From Pagrus major (taxonomy: Eukaryota; Chordata; Actinopteri; Spariformes; Sparidae), in contig NC_133219.1 in assembly GCF_040436345.1 (NCBI RefSeq), positions 25,022,709-25,086,708 on the forward strand: 64,000 nt of DNA, in the 5' to 3' direction. The notes below the pieces were generated by a model. The model was given only the letters and a program-made list of their open reading frames with translations. It did not search any database and was not told the DNA's origin. The translations under genes were made by a program, and so were the position numbers. The number at the start of each line of letters is the position of its first letter. Position 1 is the first letter of the stretch. Below are positions 33,589-45,812 of this stretch, one piece after another.

Positions 33589-34385
33589 CATAAAGTAAAG
33601 CTAGATACTATTATTACTAATAGCTAGATAAATATTAGTGTTTTGAAATGAGCATTTTCTTCACTTTTCTAAATGCTACCAGGCACTCATATTTTCATGT
33701 ACTAACACTGTTGGTCTGCTTGCCCTCAGAGACTCCTCTCAACAGCAGCAGGAAGTAGCGACAGGAACCACAAGACCAAGGAGGGCCTTGGGAGAAGAGG
33801 AGAAGCAGAAGCTGTCAAGGGAGATCTGCAACACAATCCTGGCTCACGCCAAACAAAGGTTCTCCTTCAGCGACCACCTTGTGAGTGCCACACTGCTACA
33901 GGCAGAGATGTTTGAGTAGCACTGCCATACATTTCCTGTCGAGGCTCTGAATGCCACTGTGAGCGCATATTTCATGCTGAACAAGGCAAAGCTCAGGACA
34001 GAACTGTCTCTCATCTATGAGAATCCAGAATTCAAGGGCTGCTGTAGTGCTCTGGCACTGTACCAGGTTCTGCAGAGATACAACCTCCAGGAGACTGTGG
34101 CTCTGTTGAACATTCTCATTACCACTCCCATGGCAACGGCTGAAGCTGAGCGGTGTTTCTCAACACTGAAGAGAATCAAGACGTTCTTGCGCAATGCAAT
34201 GGGCCAGGAACGTCTGAATGCACTGGCCATGCTCTCCATGGAGAGGGAGCTAGTCAGGAACATGCCTGATTTCAATGAGAGGGTTATTAATCACTTTGAT
34301 GCTTTGAAAGAGAGACGAGCAAAATTTCAATACAAGTAATATAGTGTAGTGACACTCATTCTTAGTCTCTGTCTCTCTCTCTGTC

Positions 34386-34434
34386 ACGCACGCACAAGCG
34401 CGCGCGCGCGCGCGCGCGCACACACACACACACA
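34386..34434. repeat. CG then CA dinucleotide repeat
   Basis: About ten CG units run directly into about eight CA units just after the hAT stop codon. A pure CG tract of this length is uncommon in vertebrate DNA. Confidence 0.9.
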
Positions 34435-35160
34435 ATCTATTAACTGTTGATGTTGGTTTTTAATAATTATTTTTTTCATTCAAATGCTGCTTTCAGGCAG
34501 TATGTTTCTGTTTACTTTTGTTCATGTTCACTTTTGCAAATCTATACAATTGGCCAGAGATTATATTTGTATTTATAGTTCACTGTTGAATGTGTGCACT
34601 TTCATTTGCACTTAAAGATAATTAAGCTGCACAAAATCTTTAAAATGTTGTTACTGATATGGCAATCTGTACATTTACTGTATTTACTGTTTGTTTCTGC
34701 AAATAGTATGCAAAGAGTATTGTTTGTGCAATGTTGAGCAATTTGAATGCACTACCCCTTTATTTGGATTTATATAAACAATTTGTTATTAAAAAAACTA
34801 CTTTAAAGAACTGTAAATAAAGACTTTTAATGTTTTTGACTTATATGTAGTCCCCTTTGTAATTAATGGTAAAGCAAGCGTATCCGTCCATGTTCAAAGA
34901 TATTTGAAAGTAAACTGATTCACAGTGTATCTCTCTGTTGATCTTAATTTGTAGAGCTAAGATAATTTTATTTGTTGAACACTCCTGGATGTAACTTTTC
35001 CCTGTAGCCGTTACATTTGGTATTGCTATGTAAGTTGACCAGAAAATAACAAGATGTGGCAATTGTCTTGCTGCCTATTAATTTTCCCATTGAACGGGTC
35101 ATCTTAGTCATCATCAGAACAGTTGCCCCCCCTGAGAAATTTGTCAGGAGCCGCCATTGC

Positions 35161-37409
35161 ATTTTAATGCAGAAATCTTACATATATCTTTAATACAAGG
35201 TATAAATGTGGCCTTTGAGTCTACAGCCATGCTAGCGACTCTGTGAAGCTCTGCTTCAGCAGAGCAGTAGGCTACAGCTGAATAGTGATGTCAGCATGCT
35301 AAAAGGCTATCAATATCCAAATACCACTGCTTACAGCTGCTGTATTTGACATGGATACCATCATAGTTTGACATGTTAGCATGCTAACATTTGCTAATTA
35401 GCACAAAATACAAAGTAAAGTTGAGGCTGATGGGAATGTCATTATTTTGCAGGTAGTTGATCATTAACCAAGTATTGGATAAATGTATTAATTTTGACCT
35501 ACCGGTGATGCTTCATGTTAATCAATGTCTATACAAAATTTAAAGTCAATCCATCCAATAATTACTATATTTGTGTCTGGACCAGTGGTGGACTAACATT
35601 GCCATCTGTAGAGTGATGATACTAGTGTGATTAATAAAAATGTAAAAGTTGAACAATGGTTCAATGGCAAAATGACGACAAAGTGCGTCATTTGGTTCCA
35701 TACTGCAACACAAAGAGCACAAATGTTAACATCTACATGTATTTTGTATTTCTGTTAGCCTATCTTGAAGTGACTCATGTTGACTCTTACATATTTGTCT
35801 GTCTCCACTGTCAGCAGAATGTACAAATACTGATCCTTTAGCTTATCATTCCATTACCCCTGAACCATCCATGCATCTCATTCTACCCTCCCTTAAATAC
35901 TTTTTCTTGCCACCCATCCATCCGCTTGTCTTCCTCGATCCATCAGTGCATCTATTCCTCCCTCTGTGACTTAAGCACTTCCACACTCTCCCGTCCATTA
36001 TTTCATCGTCCCTTCCTATTTCCCTCAGTCCATTCAACCCCTCCATCCATCTATGCTATCCTCCTTCCATTCTTCATTTTACCTATCTATCCTATCCTCT
36101 TTTCACCTTCTACCCAGCTCCATGAGAGGTAATTTCTGTTCAGCTGCGATACGCGATAAGTCACTAAGGTCAGGAGAGGGAGGCATCCAAATGTCTGAGA
36201 ATTGATTCTACCATTTATTAAAGGAATAGTTCAACATTATGGGAAATATGCTTATCTTCTCTTCTTGGATTCAGGACATGATAAGCGTAGCTTAGCATAA
36301 AGACTGGAAGCAGGGGGAAGGAGATAGCCTGACACTATGACACAATCTGTTACAAGTAAAAGTCAATTCAGACCCATTTTAGAATAATGCCTATTATATA
36401 ACTATTTTTTATTGAGGCATTAACGTATACATCCATTTTATGTTTCATCTGGCAAAGGTGGAGCTAATTTCTTGGCTGAATCCAGCAGTGGAGAACATGC
36501 GTCTGAAAAACATTTCCACTGACATGGTCAACAGGCTCTAAAGTGACTTCAAAGAGGTGGAAACTGTTTTTAAAAAATGTCACTGTTAACAGGTTGGCTC
36601 GACCAGATGGCAACTGTGTTAAAAAATATGTGCAGAGGAATCAACAGCTGCCTGGTGCCCCATCTTTCAGAGGTATGCAGACTCTTACATTGTACCACCA
36701 ATATGAAAAAAGGCAGACATCATGCATGTCCCCAAAGAACACTGTCCTAAAGCATATAATGATTTGATATCAGTTGTAGGGTTGCTGTGGTGTTGAAAGT
36801 TCCCACTAACTAATAAGCTGACAACACCGGTGTCACCTAGTGCACCAGGTTTTTTTTAAATTAAATTTTGCATTTGCAGCTTCACATTAAATGCATTTAA
36901 CTGGCGAAACACAAGTTCACTTTTATTATGAACTAGGCTAGGTACAGGAAATGCGATGTGTTCAGTGAGTTTAGCACCTACTGCTGTATCATTGATTGAA
37001 AGTGCTTCTACAGAGCAAAACAACATTTCAGCATTTACTGACAACAGATCAATTTGAAATATGTCAATGAGTAGCTTTACACAGTTTGTGGGAGTAATGG
37101 AACAAGAAGGAGCTGTTTACTTTTAGTTACTTTAGTTTGTAATAGTGACGTCCATCGTACAATTAAATTTGAAAAACAACGGTGGGCAAGTATTGTAATC
37201 GGTGTATCAGCGTACCATGTAACACTGGCAACACCAACTACCATGGCAAGCCAAATCAGTTGCTTTGATCCCTGTGGTCATGAAATATATGAAAATAATT
37301 ATGCAAGCTGCAGTCTGAGCTAGTGTATATCATGCATGTAAACACATAGACCTCACGAGGGGCCTAGGCACCTGCTGTTTGACCTCAGAGACTGAAAGTG
37401 CCCTTTTTC
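35161..37409. other. Noncoding stretch with a dispersed repeat fragment
   Basis: No gene is recognised. Pyrimidine-rich ccatcc-type simple sequence covers about 35,870-36,120. At 36,222-36,345, aggaatagttcaacattatg and gcttagcataaagactggaa mark a widely dispersed fish repeat (a MITE fragment by recall). Other frames in the stretch show no domain. Confidence 0.55.
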
Positions 37410-37701
37410 TGGGTTTAAAAAAAATAAATAAAAAAAAACTGTGACTACCTCATGAATCTGACTGAAAGAATGCCAGAAGTGTGCAAAGCTGTCATCAAAG
37501 CAAAAGGTGGCTACTTTGAAGAATATAAAATATAAATCATATTCTGGTTTGTTTAACACTTTTTTGTTTACTACATGATTCCATATGTGTTCCTTCATAG
37601 TTTGGATGTCTTCAGTATTGATCTACAATGTAGAAAATAATAAAAATAAAGAAAAACCATTGACTGAGAAGGTGTGTCCAAACCTTTGACTGGTAGTGTA
37701 T
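37410..37701 (+). mobile_element. Tc1-like transposon 3' end
   Basis: The frame from 37,440 reads CDYLMNLTERMPEVCKAVIK then AKGGYFEEYKI and stops at TAA (37,533). This is the C-terminus of a Tc1-family transposase. The 3' UTR follows the family pattern and ends with the terminal repeat gtccaaacctttgactggta (about 37,677), running into TATATA. Everything upstream of the C-terminus is gone, so this is a 5'-truncated remnant unrelated to the complete Tc1 at 42.9 kb. Confidence 0.85.
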
Positions 37702-39364
37702 ATATATATACCTCTTGTGCGCACTGTTAAACTCCTGGGCAATGCCTTCTTCCCTCTTTCCTGGTTTCCTGCTTCAGCAGCTGTGTGGGCACCAACAGTG
37801 AGTTCACACACTCGAAAGCGCACACATACACACATGCATAGCCACTGGAGTCAGTTAGAGTTGATCAGTGAAGATGGGTTAGTTTATGGCAGACACAGAT
37901 ATCTGGTATGTGGCCAAACAAACTATAATTTTTATATAATATTTAAAAAGAAAAAAGGATAAAAATAAATTGCTGCACTTTAGGAAATGTAGATAAACAA
38001 AGTGACAAGCTAGTTAAAGAGGAAGAAAAAAAGTAAGACAAGAAATCAGTAACAAATTGACAAATCATTTTCAAATTCAAGCACTTTTTCAGGTATATTT
38101 TTTCCTCTGCATGTCCCTGAGGCTACATACTGTATATCAAGACTCTAGCTCTGGACTAAATACCTAAGACTGATCTTCTCATCTTGCTCTCTAAAAGAAA
38201 ATGAAGCAGCAAGATGTTGAACTATTTTTTAATTGTCTCATATATTCATCTCCATGATGAAGCATGTGATGCCTTCTTATTATTTTCATTTATATTAAAT
38301 CTTAATACCTCTTGCTTATATACTGTCCACAGTGGCAAAGAGATATTGCTGATTTTATAAATTTTGCCGACCACTCATCTGTGGATTACTGCATTTGTGA
38401 CATAAATGTCATCTGAAAAGCAAACTTCAAAGAATAACATACAGTATCACACATACATGATACGTGTGATACTGTCCACAGATAAGAATGGCTTGTACGG
38501 TTGTGGATCTTGGGTCAGTATAAAATAATTCCCTCTGAAGAACAATCAGTCCCACCCAAACACAATTATTTGACAAGCACACAATCAAGCAGTTTTAGAT
38601 GCAGCACCTGGATTCTTCTCTGAATCCTGTGATGCATGGAGCAAAGAGAGAGTATAACAAACAGTCTGTGTCGTCAGCCTGCAATCGAATCCTCCCATTG
38701 TAATCGCCTAGTTTTTAATCAAGGCATATAATTACTGACTATAATACAGCATTAGTACTCATACCATAAATTATGATTGCACTGAGAAATTCAGATTATT
38801 TATTTTTCCCTGCTCTAACCCTTTTTCTGCTGGGTTTATTATAGCAACTTATAGCTCTCAGCAACAGCATGACATCAGCCCTTAAGTCAAGCCATTTTGT
38901 AACTTGTTCCACAGGTATCCAAGACAGTTCTTAACAAATGTACCTCTGCAGCACCTCACAGAGTGAGAATAGTACCAGATGAATGTGGCAATCAGTGCTT
39001 GGTGGGTATGAAGGAGTCATAGAGGCTGATTGCACGGTGGGAACAGCAGAGCAGTGCTCCTCAGACTCTCTCCATGCTAGGAATAACAAGCTCCATCGCC
39101 CACAGTGTGAAACAACAGACTGCTAATTGGAATCAGCACGACTCTCCCTGAGCTTATTCTAATATCTGCTGGATGTCTCGTTTGTGCTATAGGTAATGTA
39201 CGGGGGTGTACTGTTGCAGCTGTTGTCCATGTATGACGTAGATCGTAAGCGGTGCCTTTAATAATGATGCACTCGGTTGGAATGCCTAATGAAAACAAGA
39301 AGAATCCACCGAACCAATTGTCATCATGATGAATTTGACCACAGTATGTCTCAGCACCTATATC
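37702..39364. other. Noncoding stretch without recognised features
   Basis: A short palindrome (tacatgatacgtgtgata, about 38,455) is the only local structure noticed. There is no coding signal. Confidence 0.5.
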
Positions 39365-39480
39365 TCTACATCACAAATTCAAATTCAAAGGGGGCTTTAT
39401 TGGCATGAAAGTTTAACAACAATTTTGCCAAAGCATCTGTCCAAACACTTGGACAGAACACAACAAATAACAACACAAAC
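39365..39480 (-). mobile_element. LINE/SINE tail fragment (putative)
   Basis: aaattcaaattcaaaggggg followed by ctttattggcatgaaag resembles, on the minus strand, the 3' tail of a fish non-LTR element with TTTGAA reiterations. No coding part is present. Confidence 0.4.
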
Positions 39481-40284
39481 ACCGACATCACACCCATGTG
39501 AATTGTTCACTGCAACTGTTCACACCGTGGTTAATTTAATTTCTACGGATACCTATGGATTGCAAGAGAGCCATGTTCAGGGTTTGCTTGAATGCTGAAA
39601 ATGTTGATAAATGGTCACTCTTTCACCTTTAAGCACCAGTCTTGTACAACCAAAAATTGGATTTGACTGGAAAACCTCTCAGTCAGCCTGGTGTCTTCAG
39701 GAGACCCCCCTGAGAGTCATAAAACAACTCCAAACACACCAGGACACCTTCTCAAAGAACTCAACGACCAAATGGCAAGACGTTTATTGCAGGATAGAGC
39801 AGCAACCTATCTGATGGGCACACTCACACTCTGCCTAGTTGCTCCATACGGTGCTGAAGCACGACTGTCCCTCCTCCCCAGTCCCCCGCTGCCCTGCACT
39901 AACATTGCTCCGACACCGGAGCCGGGTCCGAGCATGGTTACCTCTTGTACATACTGTATGTCATCATGTTGTAGTGCAGTTGCAGCATAATGAGAGGAGA
40001 ACAACAGAGAGAACATGACTTTACTGACTTTTTTGTGGCTTATTTTGAGTCATTTTTATCATAGATGGCCCTCTCACATTCCTGGATTTCTTGATAATGC
40101 AAGGCGGTGTCATGATCTGGGCTTCTGGTGTAGGTGAGGTGCGCTGCTGAGGCTGGGCATCCTTTGATGGCTGGAGCGGCTCACTCTCACACACCTGCAG
40201 CGTATTTGTCAATCAGTGCCTGCTCAAATACTCTGGTCTTCGCTGCCAGATGGTATATGGCCTCACAACTAAATGCATTTAACA
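39481..40284. other. Noncoding stretch without recognised features
   Basis: Only short frames, none with a recognisable domain. Confidence 0.45.
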
Positions 40285-40635
40285 GTGTTGTTAAGCTTTT
40301 CCTTTTCTTGTGTGCACTCTAGTAACTTTGTTTCTCTTTGGCTTCTCCAGTGATCATCACCTTCGAGTCCAGCCTCACTTTGCTCCTTGCCACCCAGCCT
40401 CCAGCACCTCTGCCACCAGCCTTCATTCCTCTGTGGATCCTCTGTGTCTCCACCACCAGAGCGTCCACCAGAGCCTCGGCCTAGTTTCCACTACTACGCC
40501 TGCAGTTCCACCTGAGTCTGAGTCCCCCTTCCATTACCACCTGCCTGTGTTAAGAGAAACAATAAATTCCCTTAAAACTTCTCCAGTCTTGGGTGTCTGC
40601 TTTTGGGTCCTGCATACAACCTATCACAACAGGCA
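40285..40635 (+). mobile_element. LTR-like fragment (putative)
   Basis: A C-rich cct/cca segment is followed by aataaattcccttaaaactt and then a gtctgcttttgggtcctgca end, the pattern of an R-U5 region of fish Gypsy LTRs. No coding region or second LTR is found. Edges are uncertain. Confidence 0.4.
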
Positions 40636-40639
40636 GCGT

Positions 40640-40832
40640 AATACGCATCATTATACTTCATGTCCACACTGCGCACCTGTGCTTGTGCATGAGTAACCGT
40701 ACCATGCCGAAGCACACCTCTTCCAACCGTGCCAGGGCCAATCGGAGCGCTCACACTAGTCAAACAAACTGGACTTTGGGCGTCAAACGTGCTTGGGCGC
40801 GGTACGGATTGCCTAGTGTGAGTGCACCCTTA
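40640..40832. mobile_element. MITE end fragment
   Basis: The end, complemented, reads aagggtgcactcacactagg, a terminus typical of fish hAT-type MITEs. The opposite terminus was not found. Confidence 0.45.
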
Positions 40833-42874
40833 CGCTACAGTCCTCATCCAAGAGAAGAAGAACTAATTACTGGACAGTGTGTTGATTTTAATTCTCTGTT
40901 TCACTTCACTAAGCCCATTTAAAGATATCAGTGTTTCAATACATCAATGTATGTAATGCTTATGAGATGATCGCCATTCCTAACATTTTAAACTAGATTA
41001 TTAATGTTTGTCATGCATTTCTGAAAATGTGATATTGCATTAATTGTTTTGATATTGGTATCACTGAGAAACTGAATATCGCCTGCACACCTTCCTAAAG
41101 GGTGCATGAAACCGAGGGGGAGAGAGAGAGCGCGAGAGACATGCAGGATGCAACACCTTGTCACTCGTCTCCTCTTTCCCCTGTAGCCTTGTCAGGTATG
41201 GATGTTTCTCCTTTCATATGACCTGTTTGTTGCTGCCTTACCGTTGTGACGCCATTGGTGGTAAAAGGGGGGGGGGGGGGGGGGGGCAGCACTTGATAAC
41301 TGTAAACGCTAAGTGGCAGCAGAGTGCTTGAATCCTGATGATGACAGTAAAAATTTCGCTGTGCCTCTGATGTTCCTCTGGAGGTAGTATCAGAGGCGCA
41401 GCATTAGCGAATGGTACCTGTGTGAATGGATAAGCTGGCGGCGTGGAGCGGGGGCATGTCGATCTGACAGTCTGATAACTATACAGGTCCTTCACTCAAA
41501 AAAATAAAGATAAATGTCCCACAAAGCAACATTACAGGACCAAACAACAGTAACGTAGTAACTGGTACTGTCTTTTGCAACTTATATGGGGAAAGAAATA
41601 CCACAGTTAAACGTGGAAAAGCCTCTGTCCTCCTGTCTGTCCTATCAACTCTTCATCACATTTCTGCCCAAAAAACAGCGTCTGTCCCTGGCAAAAACAC
41701 TAACTCACCATGTGTTTGTCTCCTTCCACTATTGTGTTGTTGTAGTCACTGTCTTGAAAAAAGTCACCGCGACGGTCAGCCCTCCCATCCGAGACTTCAG
41801 TGAACTTTCCCCCAGAAAACACCATCCCTCCCCGCGAGTGATAGAGTCAGACAGCATCCTGTTTACTGATGGTGATTATGTAATTATGTAATTTAGAACG
41901 AAAAACATAACTTTGTCACTTTCCCGGATGCGTGGTGGGTCAGGATCTCAATCACAACACATTATAACAGCATCCATATGATTATAAACAGTCAGTTGGT
42001 ATATGTTTAGATTAACAGGAGGACATCAGGGGAAACACATTGAAAAACCATACAGATGTCATCATCATGACGTGTACCGTCACGCCTCTTTTGGAGCCAC
42101 AGCGCCGGCTTTCTGTGTGAATTACACACTGGTGCATTTTTATGCCGGAGCTGCTTGGCTCTGTGTGAACAAACAACGTCGGAGAATTGGTGAACCGCCG
42201 CTGCGGCGATAATATCCTCTCTGTGTGAAAAGGGCTAGTGTGACAATGCACCTTGTGGGGGCTGGGAGACCTCTTGGACGATGGCCCATTAAGTAAACAA
42301 AAAGGTCCACTGTAATGCTAATTAGGTATGTAGTCACAGTAGCCCTCCTGGCCCGGCCCTGCTGCTGCTGTCTGCTACACACACAGTGAATGTGAAGAAA
42401 TAAAATTTTATTTTTATTTTATTTTATCATTTTATTTGAACATATTAATAACATAACCTGCAATGGACTCCAGCAGCAGAAACATTAAGGGCATCTTCAC
42501 CTTAAGAGAGACGATCGTTTACACACGAGACAGAGTTTAACTTAATTGAAATTATTATTGAAATCTCCTGACTCCCGAGCTCCATCACTGCTGTTTCCTC
42601 TGGATAGTATCCTCTGTACTGTCCTGTTTATAACTACAGATTAAGTTTTGCGTTCAGCTATCAAATGTTCGGCTTTTTAAGCCCATTCATCCTATTCATT
42701 TTCAGCCTTTCTGCCTTTTCAGTTTTTTTAAATATACTACCACTACTACTACTACTACTTGTACAACTACTTCTGCTACTACTACTACATGGGGATTTTT
42801 CAGCAGTGTAGTGCAATGCATTATAGTTTTATGCATTTCAGGCAATTATTTTTCTGTGTGTGTGTGTATATATA
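40833..42874. other. Noncoding stretch with simple repeats
   Basis: Holds a 20-base G run (41,267-41,286) and an ACT repeat (about 42,735-42,790). Sequence at 42,090-42,240 looks like a dispersed repeat. No gene is recognised. Confidence 0.5.
41267..41286. repeat. Poly-G run of 20
   Basis: Uninterrupted G homopolymer. Its exact length may be unreliable in the assembly. Confidence 0.9.
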
Positions 42875-44469
42875 CAGTCATGGAAAAAATTATTAGACCA
42901 CCCTTGTTTTCTTCAATTTCTTGTTCATTTTAATACCTGGTACCACTAAAGGTATAATACAATGAACACGACAAAAAATGCAGCTGATCACATAATACTT
43001 TATGTCCTATTTGACATTCTTAAGCTTAATTGTATTCCCAGGGTATATAAGAGGCCATTTCATATCATAAGCAGCACTGCACATGCAAAGGCTTAGAGTG
43101 GTTTCCTGCTTACATTCAAGCCATAGCACAACTCAGAAGTTGTCAGCTCTCACATAATGCCTAAAACAAAAGAATTATGTGAAGCCACAAAGGCAGCCAT
43201 CTTGGCACTGCTGGAAATTGGCATGAGTGAGAGACAGGTAGCAAAAAAACTAAAGATCTCCAAGACAGCTGTTCATTACAACAAGAAAAAACAAGCCGAA
43301 CACGGCACTACCAAATTGCTACCTGGCCGCGGCAGGAAACGTCTCTCTACCCCACGAGATGACCGTGCACTCGTCCGTTCCTGTGTCAGGAATCGTCGTC
43401 AGACCTCCAGGGACCTTAAAAATGAGTGGGCACTGTCGAGAAATGTGACTTGTTCGGCAAGGACAGTTCGAAACCGACTTGTTGAAGCTGGTCTGAAGTC
43501 ACACAGAGCACGGAAGAAGCCCTTAATCAACGAAAGCCACAGGAAGGCCCGGTTACTCTTTGCTAGGGATCACAAGGATTGGACTGTTGATGATTGGGCT
43601 AAGGTTCTCTTCAGTGATGAATCCAATTTTGAGTTGATGCCCACTCCAGCTAACTTACTGGTTAGGAGGAGGCCTGGAGAAGCCTACAAACCAGACTGTC
43701 TTGCCCCTACAGTAAAACATGGGGGTGGATCAGTGATGATCTGGGGTTGTTTCAGTATGAGTGGAACAGGGCAAATGCAATTGTGTGAAGGGCGAATGAA
43801 CCAGGTCATGTACAGGGCTACTCTTGAAAACAGTCTTCTTCCATCAGCTGGAAAACTCTTTCCTGCCTCGAATGACTGGATTTTCCAACAAGACAATGCC
43901 CCTTGCCACACAGCAAGGTCAGTTAAAGCCTGGATGGAGAACCACAACATTCGCACCATGCCTTGGCCTGCTCAATCACCAGATCTGAATCCAGTTGAAA
44001 ACCTATGGAAAATCATCAAACTCAAAATGGAGAACCACAAGCCCAAAAACAAAGCAAATTTGTTTGAATTTGTGCAACAGGAATGGGCTGCTGTGACAGC
44101 AGAACAATGTCAGAAGCTGGTGGAGAGCATGCCAAGACGCATGGCTTCAGTCATCAAAAACAATGGTTACGCAATCAAGTACTAACTCCTGTGTGTATCA
44201 TGTGTTTAAAGCAAACAGAAAAGAAAACATGGGTGTTTTTGGCAGTACAGTGCCATAGCTATTGATGTAAGAACTTAAGTGATTTTGGTTACTATCAAGA
44301 AAACCATGGAAAATGGCTAGATATCAGCTCTTGAATTAAACTCTTACGAGCTATTTTTGTTGTTATCATTATATTTGTCCAAACAAATGTACCTTTAGTT
44401 GAACCAGGCATTAAAATGAACAAGAAATTGAAGAAAACAAGGGTGGTCTAATAATTTTTTCCATGACTG
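42875..44469 (+). mobile_element. Complete Tc1-family transposon
   Basis: The ends are near-perfect inverted repeats of about 80 bp: cagtcatggaaaaaattatt on the left and its complement on the right, continuing inwards to caatttcttgttcattttaa. TA flanks both ends (42,873-42,874 and 44,470-44,471). A single open transposase gene lies between them. The right flank is a long TA repeat, so insertion was into, or next to, a TA microsatellite. Length is 1,595 bp, normal for Tc1 elements. Confidence 0.95.
43157..44185 (+). CDS. Tc1 transposase, full length and uninterrupted
   Basis: 342 residues from ATG to TAA with no stop or frameshift, the usual length for Tc1 transposases. The N-terminal paired-like DNA-binding region has two helix-turn-helix parts (about residues 12-50, with MSERQVAKKLKISKTAVHYN, and about 70-115, with SARTVRNRLVEAGLKS), joined by a GRGRK-type basic linker. 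The catalytic DD34E triad is complete: Asp in VLFSDESNF, Asp in FQQDNAPCHT and Glu in SPDLNPVENLW, the last 34 residues after the second Asp. The glycine-rich block KHGGGSVMIWGCFS is intact. It would bind the terminal repeats and cut and paste the element in the nucleus. Activity cannot be judged from sequence alone, but nothing visible is broken. Confidence 0.95.
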   Translation: MPKTKELCEATKAAILALLEIGMSERQVAKKLKISKTAVHYNKKKQAEHGTTKLLPGRGRKRLSTPRDDRALVRSCVRNRRQTSRDLKNEWALSRNVTCSARTVRNRLVEAGLKSHRARKKPLINESHRKARLLFARDHKDWTVDDWAKVLFSDESNFELMPTPANLLVRRRPGEAYKPDCLAPTVKHGGGSVMIWGCFSMSGTGQMQLCEGRMNQVMYRATLENSLLPSAGKLFPASNDWIFQQDNAPCHTARSVKAWMENHNIRTMPWPAQSPDLNPVENLWKIIKLKMENHKPKNKANLFEFVQQEWAAVTAEQCQKLVESMPRRMASVIKNNGYAIKY

Positions 44470-44523
<54 letters not shown>

Positions 44524-44556
44524 TATACACACACACAGAAAAATATATACACATAA

Positions 44557-44638
<82 letters not shown>
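44470..44638. repeat. TA microsatellite
   Basis: Two long TA tracts (about 44,470-44,524 and 44,561-44,634) flank a short acacac segment. Confidence 0.95.
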
Positions 44639-45724
44639 ACATAGTTTTTTTTCAAAATCACTACAGAAATACAATTTCGACTTATTACTGCCTCTTCTGT
44701 CGTTTTTTGGTCTGCTACTCCTTCTGCATCTTTTGGGCTACAGAAACCATTCAACTATCAAAACATTCACCTCATTAAGGAGATGACTGCTACGGGTTTG
44801 GTATTTCTGCCTTTTATAATTTCTAAAAATATTAAGCTTTTTCTGCAAAATTTTGCCCATTCATTCTTATGGAGAAATCTTCAAATCCTCTTCAAACCCA
44901 TGCTACTTTGTAAATCTTTTGCTTCTTGATAGATCGAGCTGCAGACACCATTCCAACTTGAAAGCAGTTACAAGAGTTTAAACAATTTTTCTTGTATTCA
45001 GGGTTTTAAAATCTTTTATAGTTTTTAAATTATGACAGTTTTAGTTGTATGTTTTTTAGCTCCTCCTCTGCTTTTATATTGGGTGTGTAATGCACTCTTT
45101 AAGGTGAGTAAGAGCACCTATGATGCTCTACACACTGAACTCTTCTGCTCTTCTGCTTTTTTCAGTTTTATTTTTTTTTGTATTTTTTTTTGCTATATTC
45201 CACAATTTTCACCTCTCATACACAAATAAAACAGAAAAATGTAGGAAATCTTGTCGTCTTGTCTGATTTCAGCAATAGGACCTCCACTTTTGGCTGTGGA
45301 CGCTTTAAAGCGACAAGCACCCCAGCACTTCCCAAATAAGCCCCAATGTTAAATTTTGAGCCTAAATGTCAGCAGACAGAACCAGTTTTGTAAATCACTG
45401 TCATTTGCTCATTTTAGACACTACAACAATAAAATAGACTGAAAATGTACTCTCCCAGCTATGTGTCCTCTCACTCATTTTGTTGATAGATATATGCAAT
45501 AGCAGTAAAAAATATTAGCCAGTTTCCTGCTTTTTTGAAGTAGCCTTTTTTAAGCTCTCTCCCCATTTCTCTTTCAATGATACAGCAATTTCAAGCCTTA
45601 GACTGATCCCCCAATCAGAGAGTGTTCCTCTGTTCTGATTGGTGGACTGATGTTACGTTCTTTCTGTTGAGTTTAACTGTTAATAAATTCAAACCTTGAT
45701 CTGCTTCAGGGTTAAGTTTCTCTC
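44639..45724. other. Noncoding stretch with an older dispersed repeat
   Basis: Positions 45,285-45,445 (acttttggctgtggacgc, agccccaatgttaaatttt, gacactacaacaataaaata) match 55,530-55,685 in the same order and orientation with moderate divergence. The two are copies of one dispersed repeat. No coding signal. Confidence 0.65.
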
Positions 45725-45776
45725 TCTACTACTACTACTAATGCTACTAGAACTACTACTAGTAGTAGTACTACTT

Positions 45777-45812
<36 letters not shown>

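Larger units (their letters stand above)
30740..34339 (+). pseudogene. hAT transposase (TTF zinc finger type), two exons
   Basis: Before the LTR the frame reads LGPPRPNLIIKQVSTKGG. After it comes GKSYNQGFSQSWYEWKTWLA then GCEAANVLFCYTCALF, the TTF-type zinc finger. Next are AKCVAMQADETTDVSTQT (first catalytic Asp of the RNase H fold), the HYVHCYAHQLKLIMQQATSH block and PRTSSTRWNFNTVQENLDDL. Exon 1 ends at gtgcaggcaataag/gtaaga (33,097). Exon 2 begins at 33,730 and includes the dimerisation domain ITTPMATAEAERCFSTLKRI, ending in a TAA at 34,339. Lesions: a frame change near 31,963, TAG at 32,399, two compensating frame changes within 32,570-32,720, and TAG at 33,916. It differs clearly from the minus-strand hAT. 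Confidence 0.87.
30340..35160 (+). mobile_element. Second hAT element (plus strand)
   Basis: The extent is approximate. A hAT transposase with its own intron lies at 30,740-34,339. A leader with a cluster of CCAAT-like and G/C-rich motifs begins near 30,400, and a polyadenylation signal AATAAA sits at 34,816. A sequence resembling a hAT end (gttgccccccctgagaaatt, about 35,125) may mark the right terminus. No inverted end or 8-bp duplication was confirmed. It is split by a solo LTR and its intron carries a MITE. Confidence 0.6.

Noticed and set aside
44395-44786. Long open frames on both strands rich in Ile and Tyr
   Set aside because: They are translations of the TA microsatellite and have no coding content.
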